Below, piece by piece: positions 38,601 through 48,169 of a DNA stretch of 64,000 nt (its first letter is position 1; every line of letters begins with the position of its first letter). The translations under genes and the position numbers were made by a program. This DNA comes from Kryptolebias marmoratus (Eukaryota > Chordata > Actinopteri > Cyprinodontiformes > Rivulidae). The notes under the pieces were generated by a model. That model did no database searches. It had not been told where the DNA came from and was given only the letters and a program-made list of their open reading frames with translations. The stretch spans positions 26,097,993 to 26,161,992 of the forward strand of contig NC_051451.1 of the NCBI RefSeq assembly GCF_001649575.2, given 5' to 3'.

Positions 38601-41600
38601 ACCAAAACAGGAAGACAAAACATTTTCCTCATCCTCACCGTTGACGTCCCCGATCTTGTTGCTCATGGCGTAGCGAAGGAGATTATTATTAGAATCATAA
38701 AAGGCGAAGAGTTGGTCCACTTTGAGCATCTGAGTATCCACGTCTCTGAAGGACTGGTCATACTGGCAGCTCTGGAAGGTGATGGTCTCACGGCACTGGT
38801 AGCTCCTGGTTTCAGTGGATCCATCGGGCAAAGTCAGGACGTAGTTCCGGGTGGAGGATGAGGCGATCACTGAAGGGTAAAATCATCAGATGAGTAACTG
38901 AAATCAGTGAGGGAAAGGGACTGGAAACGCTGCGCCTTAGCCTGGTCTTACAGTTGTTGCTGTACTGGTAGATGTCGGTGTACGGCTCCACCTGAACGGT
39001 GGCGCCAGGAGGCACCTCAGGGACCCTGCCGTCCACGGTGGTGCTCACCACCAGGTGGTCCAGCTCATCTGTGCCTTTAAACTCCTGCCTGATTGTCAGC
39101 CTCTCGTTCCCGGGCACGAAGGTCACTTCAGCCAGCCGCGTGAACTCCCCCCCTACAGGAAACGGCGAGGAGGAGGTTAACGCTGCGACCCTCAGCTGAG
39201 GTCGGGAATTCACCGTTCAACATAGTGAGAAAGTACACAAATATTTCCTCGTGAATGAGACATTTGGAAAATCTCCTGATTTAAGAGTAAGAGAAAGAAA
39301 AGTCGTTGAGAGGACATTTGTCTTGAATTTCAAGTGAAGCAAGAGCAAACCTCTGACACCGAGAACCCCGGCGAATACTTCAAGACATTTTAGAAACTTC
39401 ACTTCACAGCCCAGTAAGATAGCCTATTTGTTTAGGGCGCAATCTCTGGCTGAGGACTCAAAATTGCAAAAAATAGGCAAATTTTCCATCTAATGCGAGA
39501 AAATTAAGAACTCCAACAGTTGCCGCCCAGCGAGGTACTACCTTAAAGAGTGCAGCAGGATGCCGAAGAACGTTAGCATACATATTTTCCATTTTTCTTT
39601 AAAAAGAAGACGCTCACCCATTAAATTGAAGCCGTTCCTGAAGCCGGGCTGCTCCAAAGCAAATGTCCACCCGATCACGCTGCTCAGGGCCAACAGGGGC
39701 GCCATGGAGAACCCAACGGACTCGGGAATGCCACTGATGGCGACGTACGACCGCCCGTCGTTGACCACGACGTACGAGTGGAGATCGTTCCCGCTGAACT
39801 CCACCGGGGCTTGGGAGTGGCCTGCGTACAGTTTTCCGTGTAGCTTCCCGTTCATTCTTTGTGGTTTTCCTGAATAAACGATAAGTTAAACAAAGTTAGT
39901 GAGCGAACATCTCATGGTTCAAACAGAAGATATAAAAAAGGAAACAGTGGTCTGAAAGCTGAATCAGAGGTACTTCATTAAAGATAACTTGTGAAGATTT
40001 TAGTAGATGTTACGACTTTGCATAATGCTCTCCAAGATTCGGCCTTTTGCTTTCAACAAGTCATTAAATCGTTTGTTCTGGGTGATTACAGAGATCCAGT
40101 AAGTCAAAGAACAGCAGAAACAGAACCCTACCCTCTGCCAGGCACTGTATTCCATTGCCATAGTAGCCCGGTCTGCAGTGGCAGCAGAATCCACTGGAAT
40201 AGTCTCTGCAGTCAGCAAACTGGGAGCACTTGTTTCTGTTGTTGGCACACGTCCCCAGGTTGTACGAAAACACTGAAAATAAACAATAAGAACAGCTAAC
40301 TGTTAAATAATTACAATATATAAAGCTCTGCGATAAAATACATGTTTATAGCACAGATCATAACTCATAATTCAGCCAAGACATGTTTCTGTTAAAAATG
40401 GCGTGCCACAAGGATGTTTGTTTGGTCCATGGTTGCTTGAGATTTATAACGAATGTTTCAGTGCTAATTTATTTGCTAATCGCACAATTATAATGCCACG
40501 TGTTGTACAAATTCATGGCTCAAGTGCCACTGGCAATACTAATGAGTCATAAAAGTCTGTTTGATGACAGCTGGCTTGGATTCTGCATTTATCGCCTGCT
40601 GCTGAAAGGCAAAAGGTGGCCGCCACAGCTAATCAACATTAGAAGACACAAAAATGGCTATAACCTTTTACAGTTACTGAGCTAACTGATCCTGCTAAAA
40701 CCTTACCATTACCCATTGAGGTCAATTCTGTCGGTTTGCAAAATATCTCATTAACAACTGGACAGATTTTTATTGAAACTCTGAGAAAGCCTGTTACTTT
40801 TAAGAGCCAGCCTAAATCATGATGGCCGCCGCGGCTAATCAACCTTACAAAACCCAAAACTGGTTATGTAACGGTCAGGACTGCAGATACTGAGCTAGAA
40901 TTAGGCGTGGCAGTAGCTGAGAGTCATTCACAACACATAGTCTGAGCGCAAAGGGATTATTTTCAAGATTTCACCAGGGCGGCCATATCTTTGCCTATTC
41001 TTAACATAAAATGATTTTAGTCTAAAACGTTAGCTTAAAATGCATTTCTTCAAGGAATGCGAGGCCTTTAATCATATTTAGAAATTGGCTGAAAAAAATT
41101 TAAAGTCCATGTTTACTTCCATCCATCCATTTTCTTTCTTTTCTGGGTTGCAGGGAGCTGGTGCCCGTCTCCAGCCGTCACTGTTCGAGAGGCGGGGGGA
41201 CACCCTGGACAGGTCGCAAGTCCATCACAGGGACGCGTAGAGGCAAACAACCATTCACGCTCTGACTCACACCTAGAGTTTTAGAGTCACCAATGAACCT
41301 AACGTGCATGTTTTTGAGCTCAGGGAGAACATGTAAACTCCACCCAGAAAGGCCCCAGGCAACCAAAACGTACTCACCATCTACATTAATGTCTGAGCCC
41401 TCGATCTCCACCACCTCTGGGTTGTTCGGCTGATACTGAACTGAGTGGATCTGAATCTGTTCTGCATCTGGACTGATAATCACTTGTCCATCGGTGAGAA
41501 GGGACTGCTGGGAGTCTAAAGCCGGCAGGGGAGCCTCGGTGGGCAGATCTGTGACTTCCCCGGGTCTGATGTTAGAAAAATAAGGGTAGGTTCCGATCTC

Positions 41601-44600
41601 GTACACCCATACACCCTGCAGGCCGGAGTTGGTTTCCCTTTCAAAACACAAAATATGTTTATTAGTAAAGTGAACGTGATAAGGAAATGATTATCTGTGC
41701 TGGAAGACACTCACTCTGCTAAAGCCCTCACGCTTGCCTCGTCATCAGTGGTTGTGCGGTAATATTCTCCCTGACTGTTAAAGAATATACCCTTGATCAA
41801 ACCTTTACTGAAGCCAGCATGACTGATCACATTATCGTCTCCTACAGGTGTGGAGGAAAACTGGATTCCATTTCTTGGGTAGAGGACAATAGCATATGAG
41901 ACAGTCTCCAAGGACGCAATAACCAGCTGGAAGTTGTTCCTCTAAACAATAAAAGACATGACATAAATGACCGGCTCCAGTCCAGATGGTTTAAGCAGCT
42001 GTAGAATGCTCACCTTCTTGTCGCTGGTTAAGGTTTGAGGTTCGTGACGGGCGACGTTAACCCAGGTGATCACCACAGCGTCGGTAGGGTTCACCTCGTC
42101 GTCCCTGGGAAAGGCCCTGTTGATGTGCTTCGCTGCTAGACGCAAAACATCCGGACTGGAGTCCTGGCGGAAGAAAACTTCCCCCGCGCCGTCGCTTGTG
42201 TCCAGGTCTCCCTGCAAAGTGGCGATCATGCCGAACTCCGGGGGCATCTTCCCGAGGTACGTGGACTCGCTCACCGGCTTTGCTGTGGCAACAAAACCAT
42301 TGGTGTTGATCTGAAACGAGAAGCTTGAGTTGGTCATCAGGAGATCAGGAAATGAGCTGATGGTAACTGGAGTTCAACCTGTAAGAGGTTTTCTACAGCT
42401 GATTATGAAATATATAAAACCCATTTTGTTTTTTACAACCACAGTTCTGAAAAATTTGGGAAGCTGAGTAAAATTTTAATAAAAAACAGAATGCAAAGAT
42501 TTGCAAACCTCATAAACACATATTAAATTCACAATGGAACATAATAAACACATCAAATGTTGAAACTAAATAATTAAATAATAGTCATTTTGAATTTTAT
42601 GGCAGCAACACGTCTCTTTAAAGTTGTTCTGTGAAGCATCTCCTCTTCTTCTCCCATCAGTCTGTAAACATCTGGACCTGAGGTTGTCCCATTCTGTCTG
42701 TAAACATCTGGACCTGAGGTTGTCCCATTCTGTCTGTAAACATCTGGACCTGAGGTTGTCCCATTCTGTCTGTTCAACAGTCCTGGATGGGGGCAGATGT
42801 TGTTCTAAAACCTGAGGCACTAATGCACCCCCATACCATCAGAGAGGCAGGCTGACCTCAGAACAGTTCTCCTCTTTGGTCCAGAGGAGACACATCTGTT
42901 CACATCTGGCTTCTTCTCTGCCTGATAGAGCTTTAAGCAGCATTTGTGGACGGCACGGTGAGCTGTGTTTACAGACAGTGTTCCTGAGCAGAACCAGAAC
43001 CAGAACCTGTCAGCCTGGAGAACAGATTCAGCCTCTAAAAGCTTGTTTTATCTCCACTCCTCTTTCTGACCTGTCACCGTTTAACCTAATTAGTTACAAA
43101 ATGCTCCTCCAGATGTTTCTTATTTGTGCCACTCACTTTACCGCCTTTTGTTGCCCCTCTCACAACTTTTGAGATGTGTTGCCGCCATCAAATTCTAAAT
43201 TACCGTTTTCTTTTTTAAAAGCGCAACTTCTAGGTTTAAACATTTAATATGTTTACTTCATTCCATCTGTTTTTATTTGCATTTTACACAACATCCCAAA
43301 TGGAATCGGGGCTGCAACAATAAATAACAAACATGGATTTATCAGCCTTTTAAAGAAGATCGGTCTATCCTTAATAATAACAGTGTAAGATCCTTTAAAC
43401 TCTAATAATCCATCCGCTGCCCTGTCCTTCAGCACTAATGACCAAACAAGAAACTTTTCTACCCGTTTAGTGATTTAACAAACACATGGGAGTTCCTGAA
43501 AAACAGAGCTTATGTCAAAAACATGCTACTTCACTTCCCGACTGAAGGAAAACAAAAAAACTTGCCCATGGCTGCACCACTTCCTGTCCTCGCCCCTGAT
43601 GAAGAGCTCCAGACAGCCTAAAAATCGCTCGCTAATCTTCATTACAGAGACTTCCGAAGCTGGGGAACCACTCAGCAGCTCACAGAGCAGGCAGACGTCT
43701 TCACGGACAGTTTGTTCGTAAATGCTCCGGCTTGATAGAATGTTGTCGGCACTAATTAAGTTCTTACAAACTTCCTTTTTTATGTCTTCAGTGAAACCCC
43801 CACCGGGCTCAGCGAGAGTTCAGGACTCAGTTTCTCTTAAATGAAAAGCAGAAATGTTTCAGGCTCGGCTGCAGCTGGGAGATAAGTTTGACAAAGACTG
43901 ATTGTTTTAATAAGGAATTCAGGATTTATTCTCACCCCTCAGGCGTACGCCTTAACCACAGCTTTTACTTCAAAACATCATCTTAAATGAGACGATCCAC
44001 TGCTCGACTGAGAAGAGCTGCACAACAGAAACAACGTAAAATCCACAAAATTCACCGGAACGTTCGCAAAATAGCTCATGAGCCACTGGATGGATGTTAA
44101 TGAGACTTTCAGAAAGTAATTACTGATTATAAATCTAAATGTGGTCAACCTTTGGAGTCAACCCGATTCAAGATGGCAGTTTTAGCAAACACAAAAATGG
44201 CTACAACTCAGCCAGTTTTACAGATGTTGAGATAAAATTTGGTGAGCATTGTTGCCCCAACACACTTTGAGCACATTAACTGTTGGGATCAACCCTATTT
44301 GTCTGTTAGCAAAATATCTCTTCAACCACATTTTGATGAGACCCTCTGGGGGTACACATACAGCTGATTAGCTTTTGGAGTCAACCCGATTCAAGATGGC
44401 TGCCACAGCTACACAAAGATGGTTATGCGTTTAGTGAATTTTACAGATACTGAGCTAACAATTGGCGTGGTAGTAGCTGAGAGTCATTCCCAGCTCGTTC
44501 TCCAAGAGCTCACAGATCACGCGAGACTTGGCACGAGCTCGCGCATAATCCTGTTTCCAAAGTTTGACCCAAACGGGGCTGCGGGGCGCATTGCACAAGA

Positions 44601-45022
44601 TGTTTATGTTATTTAAAGGTCAACTTCTAAAATGCTCACATTCAGCAGAGGGACTCCTTCCCTCCCGGAACCACGTTTGGCAAACAGTTTGTTACTTCTG
44701 ACCCCGTTCCAGATCGCTTTCATGCGCAATTGCGCAAAAAAGTTCAACAAACGTAGCAGAAAAACAAAAGCGCGCTGTTTTTTAATCTGGTGTCATGTTA
44801 GGTTGTTGGATCACTTACAAAAATGCGGTTGAACGCTCCGTTGTAAAACAGCAGGGGCTTGTGGAGCTGGAGTTCGGCTGTCTGATCCGTCCCGGGTTCG
44901 AGGAGCTGGTCTCCTGCGCGCACACCGAACGGGAACAGGTCGTCTCGCCCGATGCTCCGCGCCGACGCCAACAATCCAAAGAAAAGTACCGCGGCGATTT
45001 GATCTCGCTTCTTCCAACCCAT
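29218..45022 (-). CDS. nid1: NID1, nidogen-1 (entactin), complete, 20 coding exons
   Basis: Known role: nidogen-1 is a secreted basement-membrane glycoprotein that bridges the laminin gamma-1 chain (through its C-terminal propeller) to collagen IV and perlecan (through its G2 barrel). Seen here: 20 exons that sum to 3564 bases in one intact frame (1187 residues plus stop; human is 1247). Order: signal peptide about 1-22; NIDO domain about 100-260; short linker to 330; EGF1 about 335-376; G2 beta-barrel 377-605; EGF2 to EGF5 605-781, two of them calcium-binding type (DIDEC); one thyroglobulin type-1 domain 782-858 with CWCV; six-bladed YWTD propeller about 880-1110; C-terminal EGF6 1147-1187. 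A single thyroglobulin domain and the LYST/GPR137B neighbours favour NID1 over NID2. The start is the first ATG before a hydrophobic signal sequence. Confidence 0.96.
29385..29592 (+). repeat. Hairpin-headed interspersed family copy
   Basis: CATTCCTGGAGGGAATGCAT head, GACTCTCAGCTACTACCACC, GGCCATCTTGAACTGGGTTG. Lies in the last NID1 intron and is followed by (CA)n at 29593-29620. Confidence 0.75.
30737..30990 (+). repeat. Hairpin-headed interspersed family copy
   Basis: GAAGGAATGCATATCGCCCA, TTTTAGCTCCATATCTGTAA, GTGGCAGCCATCTTGAATTG and TTCATGAGATATTTCACTAA, in family order. In the NID1 intron between exons 19 and 20. Confidence 0.75.
31076..31188 (-). CDS. nid1: NID1 exon 19 (end of propeller)
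   Basis: Encodes [20 protein letters not shown] then [15 protein letters not shown], matching human NSVVALDLA to ALSQC. Phase 2 in, 1 out; acceptor CGACAG, donor G|GTACCG. Confidence 0.95.
31422..31442. repeat. (CA)n microsatellite
   Basis: About ten CA units in the NID1 intron between exons 18 and 19. Confidence 0.85.
31785..32510 (-). repeat. TAGC element, minus orientation, with a 21-bp expanded array
   Basis: A diverged reverse-complement flank (about 31790-31930) leads into about 24 copies of GGAGGTTTTAGCTCTCGTCTT (21 bp) at 31985-32500. Because the period is a multiple of three, both strands stay open for about 175 codons; these are not genes. Confidence 0.8.
32715..32838 (-). CDS. 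nid1: NID1 exon 18 (propeller blade)
   Basis: Encodes [20 protein letters not shown] then [20 protein letters not shown]. Phase 1 in, 2 out. The donor AG|GTCTGT is far from consensus but is required by the frame. Confidence 0.93.
32913..33070 (-). CDS. nid1: NID1 exon 17 (propeller blade)
   Basis: Encodes [40 protein letters not shown] and LLCWADAG, matching the human blades that contact laminin gamma-1. Phase 2 in, 1 out; donor G|GTAAAT. Confidence 0.95.
33439..33610 (-). CDS. nid1: NID1 exon 16 (propeller blade)
   Basis: Encodes [20 protein letters not shown] then [20 protein letters not shown] and [13 protein letters not shown]. Phase 1 in, 2 out; donor GG|GTGTGT. Confidence 0.95.
33698..33824 (-). 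CDS. nid1: NID1 exon 15 (propeller blade)
   Basis: Encodes [20 protein letters not shown] then [20 protein letters not shown], an LDL-receptor class B (YWTD) repeat. Acceptor CACAG; the donor GTAGTT is weak. Phase 0 in, 1 out. Confidence 0.95.
34225..34700 (-). repeat. Two tandem minus-orientation copies of the hairpin-headed family
   Basis: Copy one at about 34225-34450 and copy two at about 34500-34700. Each reads TTAGCAAAATATCT, then CAAGATGGCTG-type and GTGGTAGTAGCTGAGAGTC, the reverse complement of the plus copies. Confidence 0.75.
34795..34964 (-). CDS. nid1: NID1 exon 14 (linker and first propeller strand)
   Basis: Encodes a proline-rich linker ([20 protein letters not shown]) then [20 protein letters not shown], the start of the propeller. 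Phase 1 in, 0 out; donor CCT|GTAAGG. Confidence 0.94.
35060..35290 (-). CDS. nid1: NID1 exon 13 (thyroglobulin type-1 domain)
   Basis: Encodes [35 protein letters not shown] and [20 protein letters not shown] and CWCV are the hallmark motifs. Only one such domain is present, as in NID1. Phase 1-1; acceptor TTTCAG, donor T|GTGAGT. Confidence 0.95.
35515..36125 (+). repeat. TAGC element, plus orientation
   Basis: Array at 35515-35935, then flank 35935-36125 (ATGCATTTCTATGGGAAAAT, AAAGTTACAAAAACCAAAGT, GGCAGAAAGTCTGCAGAAGT). It ends about 75 bp from NID1 exon 12. Confidence 0.85.
36200..36319 (-). CDS. nid1: NID1 exon 12 (EGF5, calcium-binding type)
   Basis: Encodes [20 protein letters not shown] then [18 protein letters not shown]. 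Phase 1-1; acceptor GTGCAG, donor G|GTGAGA. Exons 11 and 12 lie between two oppositely oriented copies of the TAGC element. Confidence 0.95.
36397..36540 (-). CDS. nid1: NID1 exon 11 (EGF4)
   Basis: Encodes [20 protein letters not shown] then [20 protein letters not shown], matching the human fourth EGF module. Phase 1-1; acceptor TCGTAG, donor G|GTACGG. Confidence 0.95.
36590..37740 (-). repeat. TAGC element, minus orientation, long array
   Basis: Reverse-complement flank at about 36590-36730, starting 50 bp past NID1 exon 11, then a 1-kb degenerate array of TTTTAGCTTTTAGCTACTGT units to 37740, ending 60 bp before exon 10. Confidence 0.85.
37803..37931 (-). CDS. nid1: NID1 exon 10 (EGF3, calcium-binding type)
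   Basis: Encodes [20 protein letters not shown] then [15 protein letters not shown]. The DIDEC start and the central Asn with aromatic are the calcium-binding EGF signature. Phase 1-1; donor G|GTAAGA. Confidence 0.95.
38341..38478 (-). CDS. nid1: NID1 exon 9 (EGF2)
   Basis: Encodes [20 protein letters not shown] and [14 protein letters not shown], an EGF module. Human has RGD at the position that reads SGD here. Phase 1-1; acceptor CCTCAG, donor G|GTAAGA. Confidence 0.95.
38639..38869 (-). CDS. nid1: NID1 exon 8 (G2 barrel, last part)
   Basis: Encodes [32 protein letters not shown] and [20 protein letters not shown], matching the end of human G2. Phase 1-1; acceptor CTTCAG, donor G|GTGAGG. 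Confidence 0.95.
38952..39152 (-). CDS. nid1: NID1 exon 7 (G2 barrel)
   Basis: Encodes [16 protein letters not shown] through [13 protein letters not shown]. The acceptor is CTGTAG followed by six G; the exon joins exon 6 in frame. Phase 1-1, donor T|GTAAGA. Confidence 0.95.
39618..39869 (-). CDS. nid1: NID1 exon 6 (G2 barrel, first part)
   Basis: Encodes [37 protein letters not shown] and [15 protein letters not shown], the G2 fold that binds perlecan and collagen IV in the family. Phase 1-1; donor G|GTGAGC. Confidence 0.95.
40132..40272 (-). CDS. nid1: NID1 exon 5 (EGF1)
   Basis: Encodes [20 protein letters not shown] and [15 protein letters not shown], the first EGF module with six cysteines. 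Phase 1 at both ends; acceptor TTTCAG, donor G|GTAGGG. Confidence 0.95.
40600..41068 (-). repeat. Two minus-orientation copies of the hairpin-headed family
   Basis: A partial copy at about 40600-40690 and a fuller copy at 40728-41068. The fuller one ends with the hairpin head ATTTCTTCAAGGAATGC and contains GGCAGTAGCTGAGAGTCATT. Confidence 0.75.
41117..41362 (+). mobile_element. L2/Maui-type retroposon fragment
   Basis: TCCATCCATCCATTTTCTTT, GGGTTGCAGGGAGCTGGTGC, GACACCCTGGACAGGTCGCA, CATTCACGCTCTGACTCACA and GGGAGAACATGTAAACTCCA follow the order of a very common teleost element. Truncated about 15 bp from the NID1 exon 4 donor. Confidence 0.7.
41378..41637 (-). CDS. nid1: NID1 exon 4 (end of NIDO domain and linker)
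   Basis: About 87 codons: [15 protein letters not shown] closes the NIDO domain, then a Pro/Glu/Gln-rich linker follows. The linker is shorter than in human and lacks the human acidic tyrosine run. Acceptor GAAAG, donor G|GTGAGT. A retroposon ends about 15 bases past the donor. Confidence 0.93.
41715..41941 (-). CDS. nid1: NID1 exon 3 (NIDO domain)
   Basis: Encodes [20 protein letters not shown], then YPRNGIQF and [20 protein letters not shown], the NIDO core. Acceptor GTTTAG, donor GA|GTGAGT, phase 2 out. Confidence 0.95.
42014..42310 (-). CDS. nid1: NID1 exon 2 (start of NIDO domain)
   Basis: 99 codons, [20 protein letters not shown] onward through [15 protein letters not shown] and [12 protein letters not shown], the first half of the NIDO domain. 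Acceptor TTTCAG, donor AAG|GTGAGC, phase 0 at both ends. Confidence 0.95.
42420..43225. mobile_element. Decayed teleost DNA transposon (Tc1/mariner-like) with internal 36-bp repeat
   Basis: GCACTAATGCACCCCCATAC, CATAGAGC-like TGATAGAGCTTTAAGCAGCA, TTTGTGGACGGCACGGTGAG, TTAACCTAATTAGTTACAAA and CTTTTGTTGCCCCTCTCACA recall a common fish transposon. Large parts are deleted. Three copies of a 36-bp unit (TCTGTAAACATCTGGACCTG plus 16 bp) occupy about 42660-42770. Confidence 0.6.
43226..44060. other. NID1 intron 1, nothing recognised
   Basis: No exon or named repeat seen in this part of the first NID1 intron. Confidence 0.4.
44065..44520 (-). repeat. Two minus-orientation copies of the hairpin-headed family
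   Basis: Copies at about 44065-44280 and 44295-44520 with AAAATAGCTCATGAGCCACT, ATTCAAGATGGCAGTTTTAG, GTGGTAGTAGCTGAGAGTCA. Confidence 0.75.
44819..45022 (-). CDS. nid1: NID1 exon 1 (signal peptide)
   Basis: 68 codons: [20 protein letters not shown] is a basic-then-hydrophobic signal peptide with likely cleavage near residue 22. The mature N terminus reads [20 protein letters not shown], typical of nidogens. Donor TTT|GTAAGT, phase 0. Confidence 0.95.
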
Positions 45023-45170
45023 TGTTCGCCTTTCAGAGGCAGCTGAGCGGTCAGTCCTGAGCTACAGGGCAGAGAAATGTTTTTAGGAGGAAAGGATGTG
45101 CGCGTGAAGGGAGAGGCGGAGACTGCAGAGCGCACGATTCCGGACATAAAACTGGTGATAGGCACCAGCT
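45023..45170 (-). promoter_or_regulatory. nid1: NID1 proximal upstream region
   Basis: Moderately GC-rich sequence directly 5' of the NID1 start, with pyrimidine-rich runs on the minus strand. No clear TATA box. It is cut off 150-330 bp upstream by a retroposon remnant with an expanded tetranucleotide tail. Confidence 0.3.
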
Positions 45171-45350
45171 GGGAAAGAGGATCGATGGATGGATAAATGG
45201 ATGGATAAATGGATGGATGGATGGATGGATAAATGAATGGATGGATGAATAAATGGATGGATGGATGAATAAATGGATGGATGGATGGATGGATAAATGA
45301 ATGGATGGATGAATAAATGGATGGATGGATAAATAAATGGACAGATGGAT
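45150..45350 (-). mobile_element. Retroposon tail with expanded (GGAT)n microsatellite upstream of NID1
   Basis: GATAGGCACCAGCTGGGAAA and AGAGGATCGATGGATGGATA correspond to the reverse complement of the start of the element at 41117. The tail has expanded to about 40 imperfect GGAT/AAAT units (45180-45350). Confidence 0.7.
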
Positions 45351-47847
45351 TTTTTCCTCCAGAAGAAAACAGGAATAACGAGGAAAGGTTTTATTAGCAT
45401 CAATCAAAACTCCGAGTATTCCCTCGGCTGGCTGACTCCGTCATGGAAGAAACATTCTGGGATGGCGGCTCCGCGTTGACCGAAGGTCACGGCAGATAAT
45501 TGGGGGCTTGGATACCAACTGTCAGAGCTGGATGGATGACTGATCATCGGTCAGTGGGGCAGAACCCCTCATTATCCCAGCTGGAGCCGGGTTTGATGAC
45601 TCCGTCCGGTAATAACTGGTGTCCTCATGATGTTTGGGTCCATGCTCCGATGGTTCGTTGGCCTGTAGCCAAAGCTGCTGTCAGCGCTCCAGCGTTTGTC
45701 TTTCCTGCACAGTGGCCCCTGAACCTTTCGCCTTGTCCTCCAAACACAGACGAGGGCTTGTTTGTTTGTTTTTTCTAGCGTATTGGGAACAGAACATCGG
45801 ATCGATTAGTTTTGTGCTGCGTTCAATCCTTGGGAAATAGTTTAGAGTTCCTGGTGCAAAATCCCAGTAAATCCGTAATAACACAGATTATCACCTAATG
45901 CTGTCAGCTTGTGTTCTTACAGTTTTTATGGTCTGTAGGCCTCACTAACTGACAACCTAAGGCTCCTCTACAGGAAGATGAATCCCATTCCTCGTCTCTT
46001 GGTCTGATTCGTCCACCATGTTGTCTTCAACCTCCGACTCTTCTCTCCTCGTCACCGTCATCATCTATGATCCAGGTAACCCAACGTAAACATGGCTTTA
46101 CCTCAGTCAGGCGTGCAGATATCGAGCTAAAGTTTGACGTGACATCACAGCCTATTCTCCGTCTGTCAGTATTTCACTGAAGTTTGGACCTGCTGGCTCA
46201 GTCAGAGCTTCTGCTTTTTCTGCATTTAGTCTCAAAACTGAGTCAAGAAAACCGTCAAATGTTACAGAAACCAAGACGAATCATTCTTCCATGTGGTCAA
46301 CATCTGCAGTGGTTACAGGCTCCTGGTTTTTGTGCAGATGCCGCCACCTTCTGGACATTTGGCAAAGCTGTTATTACAGGCTGATTAACAGAATTTTATC
46401 ATTTCTTTTAAAGACATAGTCAGAGGTAGAACAGATTCGGAAGGATTTTAGAACAACGCCATAGGGGCTTGCAATTCCTGGAGGGGGAAATCAACCTTTC
46501 AGGGCGTTGATGTCAGCGAGCTGTGATTTGTCACGATGTTGCCTGGGAACCAGCGTCCTGCTGTCCAACGTGTCCTTTTATGGACGCAGCAGAGAACCCG
46601 GTAATCAGACTGAAGAGCCGATTCGTCACCTCCACCTCCCCGCTCCTGTTATTTTCGATTCACAGGTAAAAACCAACAACGTGGGCGATTTAAAGGGCTA
46701 CAGCCTGGCTGGGCAAAAACAGAAACGAGTCTTCTTCTTCTTATTATTATTATTTAGCGATTAACAGGTAAAACACTAAACTTAAAACCCAGCCAAGAGG
46801 AAGGCGCCGCAGCTGGTGGAATCCTGCTTGGTGAGGCCTGTGAGAAAAGATTAATGCACCGAAAGGTCAAAGGTGAGCTGGACCGACCCTCATCTTTGGA
46901 CTTCCTCGTGTTCACATGCCCGCCCCGCCGCCCCCGGGACCGGGCCGATATCAGACAGTGTTCCTGGTTTAAATGGACGACTTGTGGACGTGTTTCTGGA
47001 GAACTCGACGACTCGGTGATTAAACGGTTTGAAGCAGGTGTGTTGGAGCCTCGAGGCCCTGAAAATAAAGGAAACCTCATAAATATCAGACGTTTTACAG
47101 TCAGAACAGATGTTACACATTTAGCAAGTCTAAAATTAAACATACTTCATCAAATCACAATGAAATACACAGTAATACACTTGTTTGCGTCTATAAATCC
47201 CTATATTATAAAATAAGCTGCAAACTAAATGTTAGTGGTGGTTTTTTGGCTTTTAAGAGCTGAATTAAACACAAATTTAATGAAATTGAGAACTTGTAGA
47301 CTGGGCAGAATGGGGTGAAGAGAAGCGGCATGAAGTCTGACGTGTTTCTGGTTTCTGACTCAGAGCAGGAACTAAAACCAATGACGGGTCGACTCGTGCT
47401 GAATCACCTGAACGCCTTTTCTTCTTCATTTCGTTTTGCGTTTTTGTGTTCGGCCGAAGAGCGCAGAGCTCGGCGGGCGTTAAAAGCCTTGAAGGGTAAT
47501 TTTTCTGCCTTCTCTCCAAAGATTCAAAAAAACTCAAATTTAGCTGAAATCTTTAAATCAAGATTTAGAGATAAATGTACGTAGAAGTCACCTCTTTTAC
47601 TTTGCTTCCAATCTTTAAACTGGTCTTTTCAGGGGTTCTTTTCCTGCACCATCTACATAAGAAGAGTTTGGATTCTGATTAATTCAGGCATAAAAAGGCT
47701 CCTAACTCAAGGGATGAGCCGGTGTGTTGACGCAGCAAAGAACAAATGGTAAATAAATAAATAGTCACACAGAAAACCATTTATTACAATCCTAAAATAT
47801 CAAACAATATTTGTGAAAATATACTGGTAGGATCAGTGTTTAAATTT
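45351..47847. other. Divergent intergenic region NID1/GPR137B
   Basis: No exon recognised. A short minus-orientation fragment of the hairpin-headed family lies at about 46065-46150. The rest is single-copy-looking with a GC-rich patch at 46920-46950. Confidence 0.4.
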
Positions 47848-48138
47848 CGCATCATCTCATCAGTGAATCCGGTGCCCTGAATGCCTCATCTCATCAGTGA
47901 GTCCGGTTCCCTGAACGCATCATCTCATTGTGAAGCCAGTGCCCTGAACGCCTCATCTCATCAGTGAATCCAGTGACCTGAATGCATCATCTCATTGTAA
48001 TTCCGGTGCCCTAAACGCATCACGTCGTTTGTGAATCCTGTGTCCTGAACGCCTCATCTCATCAGTGAATCCTGTGCCCTGAACGCCTCATCTCATCAGT
48101 GAATCCTGTGCCCTGAACGCCTCATCTCATCAGTGAGT
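47848..48138. repeat. 34-36-bp minisatellite upstream of GPR137B
   Basis: About eight units built on CCTCATCTCATCAGTGAATC plus CGGTGCCCTGAACG. It ends about 30 bp before the CpG-rich promoter region and about 315 bp before the start codon. Confidence 0.85.
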
Positions 48139-48169
48139 TATGTTTTTTAGGCTCATTTATCTCCGTTCC

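Noticed and set aside
39147..39153. Apparent one-base frameshift in the C7 run at the NID1 exon 7 acceptor
   Set aside because: One of the seven bases is the G of the acceptor AG; the six left restore the frame exactly.
45051..45407. Minus-strand frames rich in Ile/His/Pro/Ser
   Set aside because: Translation of the GGAT microsatellite.
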